Shown: positions 8,128-16,134, numbered from the stretch's first letter. The stretch is 22,772 bases of DNA from Bacillota bacterium (GCA_023435985.1 JAEZKY010000375.1:1-22772), one strand, 5' to 3'. Notes: a model not told the origin generated them from the sequence alone. Program-made: numbers and translations.

Positions 8128-9306
8128 ATGGGTATAAATGTAAAAGAAGAATCGTTAAGATTACATAAGGAAAAAAAAGGGAAGCTTGAAGTTGTTGGAA
8201 CTATGCCGTTAAAAAATGGAGAAGATTTAGCATTAGCGTACACTCCAGGTATATCAGGACCATGTTTAGAAATTGCTAAAGATAAAGAAAATGCATATGA
8301 ATATACAATAAAAGGTAGAACTGTTGCTGTAATTACAAATGGAACGGCGGTACTAGGTCTTGGAAATATTGGATCATTAGCAGGGCTTCCAGTTGTTGAA
8401 GGTAAGGCGTTATTACTTAAAAGATTTGGAAATGTGGATGCAATGCCAATTTGTGTAGATTCTATAGATTCAGATGATATAGTAAATACAATAAAAAATA
8501 TAGCAATAGGTTTTGGTGGAATACATCTTGAAGATATTAAGTCTCCAGAATGTTTCTATATTGAAGATAAATTAAAAGAAATGCTTGATATACCAGTATA
8601 CCATGATGATCAACATGGCACAGCAATTGCAGTTTTAGCAGGATTATATAATGCACTAAAAATAGTAGATAAAGATATGTCTAAAATAAAAATTGTAATA
8701 AATGGTGCAGGTGCTTCAGGGATTGCAACTGCTAAACTTTTAATTTCAGCTGGAGCAAAAAATATAATATTATGTGATATAAATGGTGTAGTTGTAGAAG
8801 GCGATACTACACTAAATGAACCACAACAAAAAATTGCTATGGTTACTAATAGAAGTTTAGAAAAAGGAAAATTAGAAGATGTCATTAAAAATGCTGATGT
8901 CTTTATCGGGGTTTCAGATGCTAACACATTAACTAAAGAAATGGTAGAGAGCATGAATAAAGATAGTATAGTTTTTGCTTTAGCTAATCCAACTCCAGAA
9001 ATCATGCCTGATGAGGCAAAAAAAGCAGGAGCTAGGGTTATAGCTACAGGAAGATCAGATTTTCCAAATCAAATTAACAATGTTTTAGTATTCCCAGGAA
9101 TTTTTAAAGGTGCGTTAAGCGTTAGAGCTAGAGATATATGTGATGAAATGAAAATCGCAGCAGCGAAAGGAATTGCAAGCTTGGTAAATGAAAGTGAATT
9201 AAGTGAAGAGTATATAGTACCTACAGTATTTAATGAAGAAGTTTGTAATGCAGTTTGTAATGCAGTTACTGAAATAGCAATAAAGTTAGACGTATCTAGA
9301 GGATAA
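8128..9306 (+). CDS. Malic enzyme (NAD(P)-dependent, short bacterial type)
   Basis: 392 residues, the usual length of the short prokaryotic malic enzymes that oxidatively decarboxylate malate to pyruvate and CO2. Catalytic Tyr38 sits in ALAYTPG and catalytic Lys93 in EGKALLLKRFGNVDA. The metal-binding region contains DDQHGTAIA, and the dinucleotide-binding loop GAGASG is at 193-198. Cofactor preference (NAD or NADP) cannot be decided by eye. The start MGINVKEESLRLHKEKKG aligns with the usual family N-terminus, supporting ATG 8128 despite the distant ribosome binding site. It follows the GltD-like gene, probably in one transcript, and ends at the 9420 terminator. With PckA it links malate and oxaloacetate to pyruvate and PEP. 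Confidence 0.93.
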   Translation: MGINVKEESLRLHKEKKGKLEVVGTMPLKNGEDLALAYTPGISGPCLEIAKDKENAYEYTIKGRTVAVITNGTAVLGLGNIGSLAGLPVVEGKALLLKRFGNVDAMPICVDSIDSDDIVNTIKNIAIGFGGIHLEDIKSPECFYIEDKLKEMLDIPVYHDDQHGTAIAVLAGLYNALKIVDKDMSKIKIVINGAGASGIATAKLLISAGAKNIILCDINGVVVEGDTTLNEPQQKIAMVTNRSLEKGKLEDVIKNADVFIGVSDANTLTKEMVESMNKDSIVFALANPTPEIMPDEAKKAGARVIATGRSDFPNQINNVLVFPGIFKGALSVRARDICDEMKIAAAKGIASLVNESELSEEYIVPTVFNEEVCNAVCNAVTEIAIKLDVSRG

Positions 9307-9419
9307 AAATAAATCATGTTTACACAAAATCTTAATCTCAAGAAAATTATGCAGTTATATAAAAAATAAAATAAGTCATTGCAGAATTAAAAATTATGAA
9401 TCTGTAAGCTAATAGAGAG

Positions 9420-9461
9420 TAGCCTCCTATGGTAATCTAAAAGTATCATGGGAGGCTATTT
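9420..9461 (+). terminator. Intrinsic terminator of the malic enzyme unit
   Basis: TAGCCTCCTATGGTA (9420-9434) pairs with TATCATGGGAGGCTA (9444-9458), 15 bp including two G-U pairs, with a 9-base loop, followed by TTTATAT. The 300-base gap 9307-9606 otherwise holds only a dyad at 9507-9525 and AT-rich sequence. Confidence 0.8.
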
Positions 9462-9506
9462 ATATGCTAAAAATAGGATGCTGTTTGGAAAGTGCTATAG
9501 CAATTT

Positions 9507-9533
9507 TTGTACGTTTTATGTACAATATAGAAT
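9507..9533 (+). promoter_or_regulatory. Operator-like dyad before the pentapeptide gene
   Basis: TTGTAC (9507-9512) and GTACAA (9520-9525) form a perfect 6-bp inverted repeat around 7 bases. TATAGAAT follows at 9526-9533, so the dyad overlaps a possible promoter (the left arm resembles a -35 box, but the spacer is short). No hairpin with a U-run follows, so a protein-binding site is more likely than a terminator. Confidence 0.35.
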
Positions 9534-9606
9534 AGTAAATGATATACATAAATGAAATTATATATTAACGATTATTATGTGTTTTAAGAATATGGGGTGA
9601 GTAAAA

Positions 9607-10467
9607 ATGACACACAAAAGTGAATTTATATTTAATAAGGAACTACAGGATGGTTTGAAAATTGATTGTGAAAAGTGTTTTGGATTTTGTTGCATAGCAT
9701 TATATTTTTCTGCTTCTGAAGGGTTTCCAGCTGACAAGGATGCTGGGAAAACATGCTTAAACTTAAAATCAGATTTCTCTTGCGCCATTCACAAAAATCT
9801 TAGAAAGAATGGGCTTAAAGGCTGCACGGCTTATGATTGTTTCGGAGCAGGGCAAAAAGTTGCTCAAGGTACATATAGAGGACGTAATTGGAAAGAGAAT
9901 CCAGAAACGGCAAAAGAAATGTTCGAGGTGTTTTTGATCATGCGACAGCTTCATGAAATGCTATGGTATTTATTTGAAGCATTTAGGATACAATCTAACG
10001 ATGTTATTCAAAATAAGCTTAACGATTTGATAAAAGATATAGAACATATCACTAATCAGAATACTGATTCACTTATGAAATTAGATATAGAAGAATATCG
10101 TGATAGAGTTAATTTATTACTTCATCAGACAAGTGAAGATGTACGAACTAAGGCACTTAATGGCCAAAGAAGTACTTTGAAACGTAAAAAGATTGCAGGG
10201 AGATTAGATTGCTTTGGTGCAGATCTTAGAAAAGTTAATCTTATGGGAGCGGATCTAAGAGGAGCATTTCTAATTGCAGCAGATCTAAGAGGGAATGATC
10301 TTAGTGGAGCAGATTTTATTGGAGCTGATATGCGGGATGCAGATATTAGGAGAACTAATCTAGAGAAAAGCATATTTCTTACACAATCTCAAATTAATAC
10401 AGCTAGAGGAAACTTAAGTACAAAGCTACCGCTAGCTTTAATTCGTCCAACATATTGGGAAGAATAA
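9607..10467 (+). CDS. Cys-rich N-terminal plus pentapeptide-repeat protein
   Basis: 286 residues. The first ~80 residues are a cysteine-rich module: Cys21, Cys24, Cys28, Cys29, Cys50, Cys59, Cys73 and Cys78, in an arrangement like the YkgJ-type zinc or iron-sulfur binding domains (DCEKCFGFCC at its start). A helical middle follows. Residues about 199-255 hold pentapeptide repeats of the A(D/N)LXX type (ADLRG, GADFI, ADMRD, ADIRR), which fold as a right-handed quadrilateral beta-helix. The same domain order occurs in Firmicute and actinobacterial proteins of unknown role. Some pentapeptide proteins protect gyrase by mimicking DNA, but the few repeats here do not justify that call. Start ATG 9607 has GGGGTGA at about 9594-9600. 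It appears to be a single-gene unit. Confidence 0.8.
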   Translation: MTHKSEFIFNKELQDGLKIDCEKCFGFCCIALYFSASEGFPADKDAGKTCLNLKSDFSCAIHKNLRKNGLKGCTAYDCFGAGQKVAQGTYRGRNWKENPETAKEMFEVFLIMRQLHEMLWYLFEAFRIQSNDVIQNKLNDLIKDIEHITNQNTDSLMKLDIEEYRDRVNLLLHQTSEDVRTKALNGQRSTLKRKKIAGRLDCFGADLRKVNLMGADLRGAFLIAADLRGNDLSGADFIGADMRDADIRRTNLEKSIFLTQSQINTARGNLSTKLPLALIRPTYWEE

Positions 10468-10474
10468 TTTCCCC

Positions 10475-10503
10475 TTGACAAAATTTATTTTCTTTAATAT
10501 ACT
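10475..10503 (+). promoter_or_regulatory. Consensus sigma-A promoter for the T-box transcript
   Basis: TTGACA (10475-10480), a 17-base spacer, then TATACT (10498-10503). It begins 8 bases after the preceding stop codon. Predicted transcript start is near 10510. Confidence 0.85.
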
Positions 10504-10510
10504 TTTACAA

Positions 10511-10952
10511 AATAAAGGCTATGAAGAGAAGATTAGTTATGATAAAAGCTTGGGCACAATCAAAAAATTATAAGTTAGTATTACTTGATTATTATTTTGA
10601 ATGTACTTTACAGAGAAGTTCCTTGCGCTGAAATGGAACAGTGGAAATTTTAACGAAACAAGCCTCGGAGCCGCATACGGATCTTAATTTAGATAACATG
10701 CTTAAGTAGAATGCAGTTTCTAATAAAGTATTCATACTTTGTTCAAAGAAATTCTGTAGGGATTTTTACATTTACTGTAAATTGTAAGCTATGAACTGAA
10801 TTAAGTGATACTATGACGTTTGTTCACGTTACAGAACTAGAGTATAAATTTGTACTCGAGAAGGTTAGTATGGCGACATGTTAATGAAATAGGGTGGTAC
10901 CGCGGAATAATTCGCCCCTACAGATTAATAATTTTGTAGGAGGTGTTTTTTT
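10511..10952 (+). promoter_or_regulatory. T-box leader with intrinsic terminator
   Basis: The conserved T-box antiterminator motif AGGGTGGTACCGCG lies at 10891-10904. The competing terminator pairs 10913-10922 with 10935-10945 and is followed by seven T. A stem III-like hairpin (GTTAGTATG with CATGTTAAT) precedes it. Stem I begins near GGCT (10517-10520), pairing with AGCC (10669-10672), with GAAGAGAAG on its 5' side. The specifier loop strand is GAAACAAG (10655-10662), flanked by GTTA/TAAC pairing. By spacing from the 3' side of stem I the specifier reads CAA (10659-10661, Gln); ACA (Thr) is the alternate; AUG is not there. At about 440 bases the leader is longer than usual, with about 210 bases between stem I and the T-box motif. 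Terminator bulge TGGT predicts an A (or wobble G) discriminator base on the tRNA. Confidence 0.88.
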
Positions 10953-11051
10953 ATACCATTTTTTATAATGCAGATTAAAAGTATGAGATTCTTAATGGTG
11001 TATAGTTTATGCATAATTAGGAAGGATTAACTTAAAGGAGTGTACTTTATT

Positions 11052-13043
11052 ATGGAAGAAAGAAAAGTAAAACGACCTGTATTCCCTAAAAGAGCTGTAA
11101 TAACTGCTGGTATGCCTTATGGAAATAAAGAATTACATTTTGGTCACGTGGGCGGTGTGTTTGTTCATGCTGATGCTTTTGCAAGATTTTTAAGAGATAG
11201 GATAGGAAGTGAAAATGTTATATTTGTATCAGGAACAGATTGCTATGGTTCACCTATTTCAGCCAGCTATTTAAAAATTGTAGAAGATAAAAAATATGAA
11301 GGAACTATAGAGGATTATGTTCGAGAAAATCACGAAAAGCAAAAGAAAGTATTAGATGAATACAAAATGAGTTTAAATTTATATGGTGCTTCAGCTTTGG
11401 ATAGAGCAGGTGAAATACACAAGGAAGTATCAAAAAAAATATTTAATAAATTATATGAAGGCGGGCATTTAGTTAAGCTTTCATCTCCACAGTTTTATGA
11501 TCCGGATTATAAAGTGCTGTTAAATGGCAGGCAGGTAATAGGAAAATGTCCAATAGAAGGCTGCAATTCAGATAAGGCCTATGCAGATGAATGTGCTTTA
11601 GGTCATCAATATATGCCAAATGAATTAATTGAACCAAAGAGCATTTTATCAGGTAAGACACCAGAATTAAGAGCTGTGACAAACTGGTACTTTGAATTGG
11701 ATAAATATAGTGAACTTTTGAAAAAGGAAGTGGAATATTTAAAAGCAAATTCCAATTGGCGTAAATATTTATTAAACACTATGGAAGAATTTCTGAAACT
11801 TCCAATTATCTATGTAAAACGCAAGCAGCTGGAAGGTATCACAAGCCTAGAAGAAAAATTGCCAAAACACCAAATTATTGATGAATCAAAGAAACCATCA
11901 ATCATTTTCATATTTGAAAATTTAAATGATAGAGATAAGGCAAGAGAGATATTCGATGAGCTTGGAATTCGTTTTAGAACAGGCAAGACCTTAGTGCCAT
12001 TTAGGTTATCAGGAAATGTTGAATGGGGGATTGAGGTGCCTGAAAAGGAAGAACTAAAAGATTTAACCTTTTGGGTTTGGCCAGAATCTCTTTGGGCACC
12101 AATATCATTTACTAAAGCATATCTTGAAGCCATTGGCAGAGATAAGGAGGAATGGAAAACATGGTGGAATTCAAAGAACTCAAAGGTGTATCAATTTATT
12201 GGTGAAGACAACATTTATTTTTATGGAGTTGCAGAAATGGCAATGTTTATGGCCTTGCGAGGCATAAATAGTGATGATAAAGCTGACTTTGAAAATATTA
12301 ATCTTCCGCATTTAATTGCTAATAATCATTTATTATTTATGGATAAAAAAGCAAGCAGCAGTGGTAGTATTAAACCGCCTATGGCAAGTGAACTACTTAA
12401 GTACTATACAGCAGAACAATTACGGATGCATTTCTTAGGATTGGGGTTATCTAAGAAAAGTGCCAGCTTTACACCACAAGTGTTTATGTCTGAAAAAGAA
12501 AAGCAAGGTCCTGATACAGTATTAAAAGATGGTAATCTTCTTACTAATGTATTTAACAGACTTGTTCGCTCTTGTTTTTACACAGCGCAAAAATATTTTG
12601 ATGGCAAAATACCAGTAGGAGAAATTAGCGACGAAATTATAGAAGAATCTAATGAAGCTATTTTAGCTTATGAAAAGAATATGTATAACCACGAATTTCA
12701 CAGTGTCATTTATGTTTTAGACAGTTATATCCGCAAAATGAGTAAATATTGGGCAGGTAATATGAAAAGTACAGAAGCAAATAATGATAATGAGCTTCGT
12801 AAACAAGTATTAATAGATTCCTTTCATGCTGTAAGAACTGCAATTACTTTAATTCATCCGATTGCCCCAGAAGGCTCGGAAAAGGTGAGAGAATATTTAA
12901 ATATAAATGAACAAGTTTGGGATTGGAAATATATCTTTAACCCAATTTATGAATTTATAAAGAATCAAGAAGTGCATAAACTAAAATATTTAGAACCACG
13001 TGTTGATTTCTTTGAAAAGCATGAAAGCCAAATTTCAAATTAG
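11052..13043 (+). CDS. Divergent methionyl-tRNA-synthetase-like class I aaRS
   Basis: 663-residue class I synthetase-fold protein closest in layout to archaeal-type MetRS. It has HFGH at 29-32 (HIGH box) and a zinc knuckle Cys166, Cys171, Cys181, His185, followed by LIEPKSILSGKTPE. The anticodon-binding helical domain is C-terminal; the extra C-terminal OB-fold tRNA-binding domain of many MetRS is absent. Several key motifs deviate. KMSKS reads KASSS (433-437), losing the second lysine. The GTD(E/D)HG motif reads GTDCYG (61-66). The VWFDAPIGY pocket segment reads VWPESLWAP (342-350). The position of E. coli His301 is Tyr391. An extra stretch of roughly 60 residues (about 255-315) precedes the SGNVEWGIEVP segment. 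Start ATG 11052 follows AAGGAG (11035-11040); the upstream GTG at 11040 overlaps that site. A T-box controls it. Automated annotation would call it MetRS; I doubt that methionine is the substrate. Confidence 0.8.
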   Translation: MEERKVKRPVFPKRAVITAGMPYGNKELHFGHVGGVFVHADAFARFLRDRIGSENVIFVSGTDCYGSPISASYLKIVEDKKYEGTIEDYVRENHEKQKKVLDEYKMSLNLYGASALDRAGEIHKEVSKKIFNKLYEGGHLVKLSSPQFYDPDYKVLLNGRQVIGKCPIEGCNSDKAYADECALGHQYMPNELIEPKSILSGKTPELRAVTNWYFELDKYSELLKKEVEYLKANSNWRKYLLNTMEEFLKLPIIYVKRKQLEGITSLEEKLPKHQIIDESKKPSIIFIFENLNDRDKAREIFDELGIRFRTGKTLVPFRLSGNVEWGIEVPEKEELKDLTFWVWPESLWAPISFTKAYLEAIGRDKEEWKTWWNSKNSKVYQFIGEDNIYFYGVAEMAMFMALRGINSDDKADFENINLPHLIANNHLLFMDKKASSSGSIKPPMASELLKYYTAEQLRMHFLGLGLSKKSASFTPQVFMSEKEKQGPDTVLKDGNLLTNVFNRLVRSCFYTAQKYFDGKIPVGEISDEIIEESNEAILAYEKNMYNHEFHSVIYVLDSYIRKMSKYWAGNMKSTEANNDNELRKQVLIDSFHAVRTAITLIHPIAPEGSEKVREYLNINEQVWDWKYIFNPIYEFIKNQEVHKLKYLEPRVDFFEKHESQISN

Positions 13044-13114
13044 TATATGATTTCGAGTATAGATATACACAAAAGTTTAATTTAAATTCGTATCTGGAAA
13101 AGTTTCATAGAAGA

Positions 13115-13159
13115 AATAAATTAAGCCTCTCTGCAGAAGCAGAAGAGGCTTAATTTATT
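13115..13159. terminator. Bidirectional terminator between convergent genes
   Basis: Perfect 16-bp inverted repeat: AATAAATTAAGCCTCT (13115-13130) and AGAGGCTTAATTTATT (13144-13159), loop 13 bases. It serves the MetRS-like gene on + and glnS on -. Confidence 0.9.
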
Positions 13160-13181
13160 ATTTTAACTTATAACATAAGTT

Positions 13182-14843
13182 TTAGCTTAATTTAAATGAT
13201 GATTTTAAAGGTACAATTCTGTTAAATACTAATTTATCAGTTGTGGTATGTTTTGTATCTACACAAAAGAAACCGTTTCTAACCATTTGGAACTTATCTT
13301 GAGGTTTTGCATCTTTAAATGCAGTTGGCTCAATGAAACCTTGTAAAATTTCCATTGAATTTGGGTTAATTTGTTCTAAGAAATCTTTTCCTTCATTTTC
13401 TGGAGCATCATCTAATATTAATGGTTCGTATAATCTGAATTCAGCAGGAAGACAAGTTTTTGCATCTACCCAGTGGATAGTTCCTTTTACTTTTCTGCCA
13501 GTGAAACCTGAGCCACTCTTAGTTTCTGGATCGTAAGTACAGTGAACTTCTATAACTTCACCATTTTCATCCTTTATTATGTCAGTACACTTTACAAAAT
13601 ATGCTCCCTTTAATCTAACTTCGTTACCAGGGAATAATCTAAAGTATTTCTTAGGTGGAATTTCCATAAAGTCTTCTTTTTCAATATATAATTCTCTAGA
13701 GAATGGAACTAACCTTGTTCCTTGTGTTTCATCCTTAGCATTGTTTTCTATTTCAAGCATTTCTGTTTCATTTTCAGGATAATTAGTAATTACAAGCTTT
13801 AATGGATTTAATACACCCATAGTCAGTGGTGCTTTAAGCTGTAAATCTTCTCTTATAAAGTAATCTAACATTTGAGAATCAACAACTGAATTAGCTTTAG
13901 CAACTCCAATAGCTGTGCAGAAATTTCTTAATGCTTCAGGAGTACAGCCCTTTCTTCTAAGCCCTGAGATAGTAGGCATTCTAGGGTCATCCCATCCGTC
14001 AACAATTTTTTCATCAACTAATTGTTTAAGCTTTCTTTTACTCATAACAGTATTAGTCATGTTAAGTCTTGCAAATTCTATTTGTCTTGGAGCAGCATCC
14101 ATTTCACATTCACGTACAACCCAGTCATATAATGGTCTGTGATCCTCAAATTCTAAAGTACAGATAGAATGAGTTACATGCTCAATAGCATCTTCTAATG
14201 GATGAGCAAAATCGTACATTGGATAAATGCACCACTTATTACCAGTGTTGTGATGAGCAGAATGAGATATTCTATAAATAATAGGATCTCTCATATTTAT
14301 ATTTGGTGAAGCCATATCTATTTTTGCTCTAAGAACTTTTTCACCATCAGCAAATTCACCTTTTCTCATTTTTTCAAATAAATCTAAATTTTCTTCGACA
14401 GATCTATTTCTGTAAGGGCTTTCTTTACCTGGCTGAGTTAAAGTTCCTCTATATTCCTTAGCTTCTTCAGGTGATAAATCACAAACGTAAGCTTTACCTT
14501 TCTTTATTAATAGGATAGCTCTATTATACATTTCATCAAAATAATTAGATGCATAGAAAAGTTCATTCCAGTTTCCACCAAGCCATTTAACATCCTCTTT
14601 AATTGATTCAACATATTCTGTATCTTCTTTAACAGGGTTTGTATCATCAAATCTTAAATGAGTTTTTCCTTTAAATTCTTCTGCTAAACCAAAATTTAAA
14701 AGTATAGATTTAGCATGACCTATATGTAAGTAGCCATTAGGTTCTGGTGGGAAACGAGTAATTATCTCTTTGTGTTTTCCGCTTTCTAGATCTTCTACAA
14801 TGATATTTCTTATAAAGTTAGAAGAATTGATTTCATTTGACAT
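13182..14843 (-). CDS. glnS: Glutaminyl-tRNA synthetase
   Basis: 553-residue class Ib synthetase that charges tRNA-Gln with glutamine directly. The N-terminal catalytic core has PPEPNGYLHIGHAKS, with HIGH at 40-43, and the second signature MSKRK is at 267-271, both in the GlnRS form rather than the GluRS form. The RFDDTNP motif is present near residue 82, and the C-terminal anticodon-binding beta-barrels are complete. Length matches bacterial GlnRS. Start ATG at 14843 is preceded by GAGG. No T-box motif is seen upstream; instead there is a -10 box (TATAAT on the - strand, 14939-14944) and a repeat element. Clostridia that carry this gene do not need to rely on the GatCAB amidation route for Gln-tRNA. 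Confidence 0.97.
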   Translation of the reverse strand: MSNEINSSNFIRNIIVEDLESGKHKEIITRFPPEPNGYLHIGHAKSILLNFGLAEEFKGKTHLRFDDTNPVKEDTEYVESIKEDVKWLGGNWNELFYASNYFDEMYNRAILLIKKGKAYVCDLSPEEAKEYRGTLTQPGKESPYRNRSVEENLDLFEKMRKGEFADGEKVLRAKIDMASPNINMRDPIIYRISHSAHHNTGNKWCIYPMYDFAHPLEDAIEHVTHSICTLEFEDHRPLYDWVVRECEMDAAPRQIEFARLNMTNTVMSKRKLKQLVDEKIVDGWDDPRMPTISGLRRKGCTPEALRNFCTAIGVAKANSVVDSQMLDYFIREDLQLKAPLTMGVLNPLKLVITNYPENETEMLEIENNAKDETQGTRLVPFSRELYIEKEDFMEIPPKKYFRLFPGNEVRLKGAYFVKCTDIIKDENGEVIEVHCTYDPETKSGSGFTGRKVKGTIHWVDAKTCLPAEFRLYEPLILDDAPENEGKDFLEQINPNSMEILQGFIEPTAFKDAKPQDKFQMVRNGFFCVDTKHTTTDKLVFNRIVPLKSSFKLS

Positions 14844-14882
14844 AATTTAACCTCTTTCATAAGTGTATTTAGACATAAAAAG

Positions 14883-15014
14883 AAAATAACAAGTCAAAGA
14901 TGTTAGGTATATTTTGAGTCAGATAATTAAGTGTCTTTATTATACTTATATCCATTAGATCAGCATGCTAACGAAGTAGACCCTAAAAAGATCAGCATGC
15001 TGACTTGTTATTTT
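14883..15014. repeat. 132-bp element with 14-bp inverted ends upstream of glnS
   Basis: AAAATAACAAGTCA (14883-14896) and TGACTTGTTATTTT (15001-15014) are perfect inverted copies at the two ends. Inside, TCAGCATGCTAA (14960-14971) and the perfect palindrome TCAGCATGCTGA (14992-15003) lie 32 bp apart, the start of a 32-bp tandem period. TCAGCATGCT (14960-14969) can also pair with AGCATGCTGA (14994-15003) as a 10-bp stem. On either strand the outer stem is followed by a T-rich run. It could be a MITE/REP-like insertion, a structured leader RNA of glnS, or a pair of operators. Confidence 0.6.
14939..14944 (-). promoter_or_regulatory. Possible glnS -10 box
   Basis: TATAAT on the minus strand, about 95 bases before the glnS start. 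No -35-like hexamer lies 16-18 bases upstream; that position is covered by the GCATGC palindrome at 14960-14971, as at a promoter helped by an activator. Weak evidence. Confidence 0.35.
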
Positions 15015-15017
15015 TTT

Positions 15018-15241
15018 AATATGCTTCAAATTAAGAAAAATATATTTTAAGATAATATATTTTACAATAATAATTCTACATTTTAAGAAAAACTGTAAGG
15101 ATTTCAATTAAAATTGTACTTTGTTAATTGTAACATATATATCTAAATTATATTGTAATTTTTACTACTAATAATTTTAATCCAATATAAAGAAAAAATA
15201 AAGATAAAATTAAATAGTTGTCTAAAATGGCTAAAATAGAT
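15018..15241. other. AT-rich intergenic stretch, no gene seen
   Basis: Very AT-rich sequence between the inverted-end element and the broken oxidoreductase. I see no open frame of note, no clear hairpin terminator and no promoter that I would defend. It may hold further decayed sequence of the oxidoreductase gene beyond its last readable codon. Confidence 0.5.
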
Positions 15242-16000
15242 TTATAAAGCAGCTACCTTGGAAAAAGTATTGTAATCTTTTGTATCAGTTTTTATTTTCA
15301 TAAAAATAGTATCATAACCGTCTATTTTATTTGCTTTATAACCTTCTCATTCAATACAAATTGGATATGCAGCTTCATAAAGAGTTTTACCACTTAAAAA
15401 TAAAATATTATGCAAAAAATGTGAAGCATTGTTACTGATAATGCAGTCAAGAATAAAATTTCCGTCTTTATTTATGTTTACGCCTTTCCAAGAGCTATTT
15501 TCATAATAACTTTTAGGCCTGTTCCAGCTTAGAAGTGTCTGCAACTTTTTTATCTTTCCAAATTTATTGTTTAAAATATCTTTTTTTAGATTTTGAATTG
15601 CCTTTGAGTACGACCATTGAAAATCTACTGCAACAAATAAATTAGCTTTTTCAGATAACTTTTTTATTTCTAAGCATTCATCAATTGTAGGAGCTAGAGG
15701 TTTCTCACAAAAAACATTAACACCATGCTTAAGAGCGGAAATAATTTCTTTGTGATGAACATGTGCAGGTGTTGCTATTATTGCTAAATCAGCCTTGTTT
15801 CCATTTAAACAACTTTCAATCGTGTCATAAATTTTTACGTCATGTTCAAGTAATTCCTTGTAATAACCACTCTTTTTAGGATTTCCACTTACAACAGCGA
15901 CTAATTTATAGCTATCATCATTAGATTTTAGCATCTCTTTTACAAAATTCTTACCATAGCCATTTAAGCCTGTCAAAATAATTTTAATTTGGTTATTCAT
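15242..16000 (-). pseudogene. Gfo/Idh/MocA-family oxidoreductase, interrupted
   Basis: Rossmann-fold NAD(P)-dependent sugar-type dehydrogenase. The N-terminus has ILTGLNGYGKNF (dinucleotide loop) and the family motif CEKPLAPTIDECLEI. The preferred start is ATG 16000 (MNNQIKI), with GGAGG correctly spaced upstream; a further in-frame ATG at 16039 has none. The first frame stops after 217 residues at TGA (15347-15349), but the same frame continues EGYKANKIDGYDTIFMKIKTDTKDYNTFSKVAAL to a TAA at 15242-15244. The continuation matches the family (the xxxxYDTIFMKIKT strand), so a nonsense mutation is the simplest reading. Even so, the protein lacks roughly the last 100 residues of a normal member, so the gene seems to be both stopped and 3'-truncated. 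A fragment of a related copy lies at 16870-16970. Confidence 0.7.
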
Positions 16001-16134
16001 TAACAATACCTCCATATTTTTAAATTTAGAATCTTGCATAAAATATCTAGGAGTGAATAATTAAGGACTGCTTATGAAATATAAGATTATTAATAAAGAT
16101 AAAATATATGTCTTAGTACAATATTATGTATTGG

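Noticed and set aside
8094..8168. Short TTG-started frame (24 codons) directly after GGGAGGTG, overlapping the malic enzyme start
   Set aside because: It fits the strong SD, but TTG is a rare start and the same bases form a near-perfect hairpin, which explains the region better. A coupled leader peptide stays possible.
11040..11051. GTG start of the MetRS-like gene
   Set aside because: The GTG overlaps the AAGGAG ribosome binding site that serves ATG 11052.
13333..14142. Several + strand open frames across glnS
   Set aside because: All lie antisense to a complete GlnRS and have no recognisable product or start site.
14883..15017. T-box upstream of glnS
   Set aside because: No AGGGTGG-N-ACCGCG-like motif is present, despite the structured look of the region.
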